From Porticoccaceae bacterium (GTDB lineage Bacteria > Pseudomonadota > Gammaproteobacteria > Pseudomonadales > Porticoccaceae): a DNA stretch of 7,383 nucleotides. Both the position numbers and the translations under genes were made by a program. The stretch is taken from NCBI GenBank assembly GCA_023255165.1, contig JALRJD010000312.1:1-7383 (forward strand), read 5' to 3'. This document shows positions 6,939 to 7,383 of the stretch, in pieces (within the stretch, counting starts at the first letter, position 1; every line of letters starts with the position of its first letter). Below the pieces are notes generated by a model that did not search any database, was not told the origin of the DNA, and saw only the letters and a list, made by a program, of their open reading frames with translations.

Positions 6939-7294
6939 CCATCAATCGCCAAATTATTCTTGCGTCCTACGCAGTCGATGCCGCGCAACCGGAGAACTTT
7001 GCTATGTCCGAGGCGCCGATTCCCGAGCCCAAAGACGGTGAGTTTCTGCTGCGCAATATGTACTTCTCCATGGAACCGGCCATCCGCGGCTGGATAAGCG
7101 GCAGAGCCAACTATTTTGAGCCGATTCCACTGGGCGGTGTTATTCGAGGCCCCTCTGTCGGCCAGGTGATCAAATCTCACAACCCGGATTTTGCCGAAGG
7201 CGAGTTTGTCTTTGCACTCAATCATTGGGAAGACTATTCAATCTGCAGCAGTGACGCAAAATCCAAGACCATGCGCCCCGGAATGTCCGGATGA
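6935..7294 (+). CDS. MDR-family NAD(P)H-dependent oxidoreductase, 3'-truncated
   Basis: The N-terminal part of a zinc-free medium-chain dehydrogenase/reductase of the leukotriene B4 dehydrogenase/CurA/YncB type is visible; such enzymes reduce enones or ketones with NADPH and are usually about 335-345 residues long. Recognisable segments are the opening NRQIILAS, PIPEPKDGEFLLRN, SMEPAIRGW, the RGPSVGQVI strand, and NPDFAEGEFV followed by HWEDYS at about residues 97-102. The nucleotide-binding domain is absent. Homology fades at about residue 107-110 (near nt 7264), and the frame then runs a few unrelated residues to a TGA at 7292-7294. The truncation coincides with an apparent sequence junction, so the native gene was probably full length. 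Its 4-nt overlap with the ferredoxin gene places it in the same operon; reduction of an unsaturated or keto intermediate is an inference. Confidence 0.82.
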   Translation: MTINRQIILASYAVDAAQPENFAMSEAPIPEPKDGEFLLRNMYFSMEPAIRGWISGRANYFEPIPLGGVIRGPSVGQVIKSHNPDFAEGEFVFALNHWEDYSICSSDAKSKTMRPGMSG

Positions 7295-7383
7295 TACAAG
7301 CCGACATCCGGATATTCGCGTGGCAAAGCAACGGCACGACCAGCCCAACCTGAAACGCGCGAATATCGTGATAGCAAGAAGCG
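7270..7383 (-). CDS. Possible fragment of a magnesium/cobalt chelatase large subunit (BchH/CobN type), partial
   Basis: Reading the minus strand from the window edge at 7383, one frame is open for 49 codons to a stop at 7234-7236. Its part up to a Met codon at 7270-7272 contains REYPDVGLYHPDIPGRM. This resembles the segment of magnesium chelatase H subunits (ChlH/BchH) that carries a similar Gly-x-[Tyr/Trp]-His-Pro motif. The fragment starts outside the window and would be cut at about 7265-7270, where the MDR gene on the other strand also loses homology. It is therefore probably unrelated sequence joined head-on to the operon. The identification rests on about 17 residues recalled from family patterns and is tentative. 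Confidence 0.35.
7281..7317. repeat. Imperfect inverted repeat (possible hairpin)
   Basis: The arms GAATGTCCGGATG (7281-7293) and CATCCGGATATTC (7305-7317) are complementary at 12 of 13 positions, with the remaining pair a G-T, around an 11-nt loop. No T-run follows on either strand, so a Rho-independent terminator is not supported. The repeat lies inside the possible chelatase fragment, where two Pro-Asp codon pairs account for part of the match. Confidence 0.5.

Noticed and set aside
7343..7349. GCCCAAC, matching the RYYYAAC inverse core of integron attC sites
   Set aside because: No matching GTTRRRY partner is seen before the window ends and there is no cassette structure; a 7-base degenerate match is expected by chance.

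Overview
The window looks like part of one catabolic operon from a Gram-negative bacterium, most likely a marine-type gammaproteobacterium. That assignment is an inference from moderate-to-high GC, codon use and the style of the proteins; there is no rRNA or other marker gene. Seven genes lie on the + strand with gaps of 2, 10, 30, 3 and 24 nt, then 44 nt, then a 4-nt overlap. No internal promoter or terminator is visible, so they are probably co-transcribed.

Region 1 (about 130-3555) encodes a 2-oxoacid/acetoin-type dehydrogenase complex: the C-terminal half of E1 beta (AcoB-like), a complete E2 acyltransferase with one lipoyl domain and two tandem E3-binding domains, and a complete E3 dihydrolipoyl dehydrogenase. 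E1 alpha and the N-terminal half of E1 beta are missing, because homology stops abruptly near position 130.

Region 2 (3586-5160) encodes a DUF35 zinc-ribbon/OB-fold protein followed, 3 nt later, by a SCP2/Ltp-type thiolase-like protein. The thiolase-like protein keeps a nucleophile-position Cys but has Glu where thiolases have the GHPxG His. This pair resembles the Ltp2-DUF35 retro-aldolases of steroid side-chain degradation more than true thiolases.

Region 3 (5185-7264) encodes a Rieske non-heme iron oxygenase alpha subunit, a small Rieske ferredoxin, and the start of an MDR-family NAD(P)H-dependent oxidoreductase. No oxygenase beta subunit and no flavin ferredoxin reductase are present.

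A working model (inference) is a degradation pathway for a bulky CoA-linked or ketone substrate. The Rieske system hydroxylates it, the MDR enzyme reduces an enone or ketone, the thiolase-like/DUF35 pair cleaves a C-C bond by retro-aldol chemistry, and the dehydrogenase complex turns a released 2-oxo or acyloin fragment into acyl-CoA. The substrate cannot be read from the sequence.

Both ends look chimeric. Positions 1 to about 129 are AT-richer and unrelated to E1 beta. After about 7265 the MDR reading frame loses homology and stops early, and the opposite strand reads as a fragment resembling a magnesium/cobalt chelatase large subunit (BchH/CobN type). Assembly or cloning chimeras are the simplest explanation; real rearrangements are possible.
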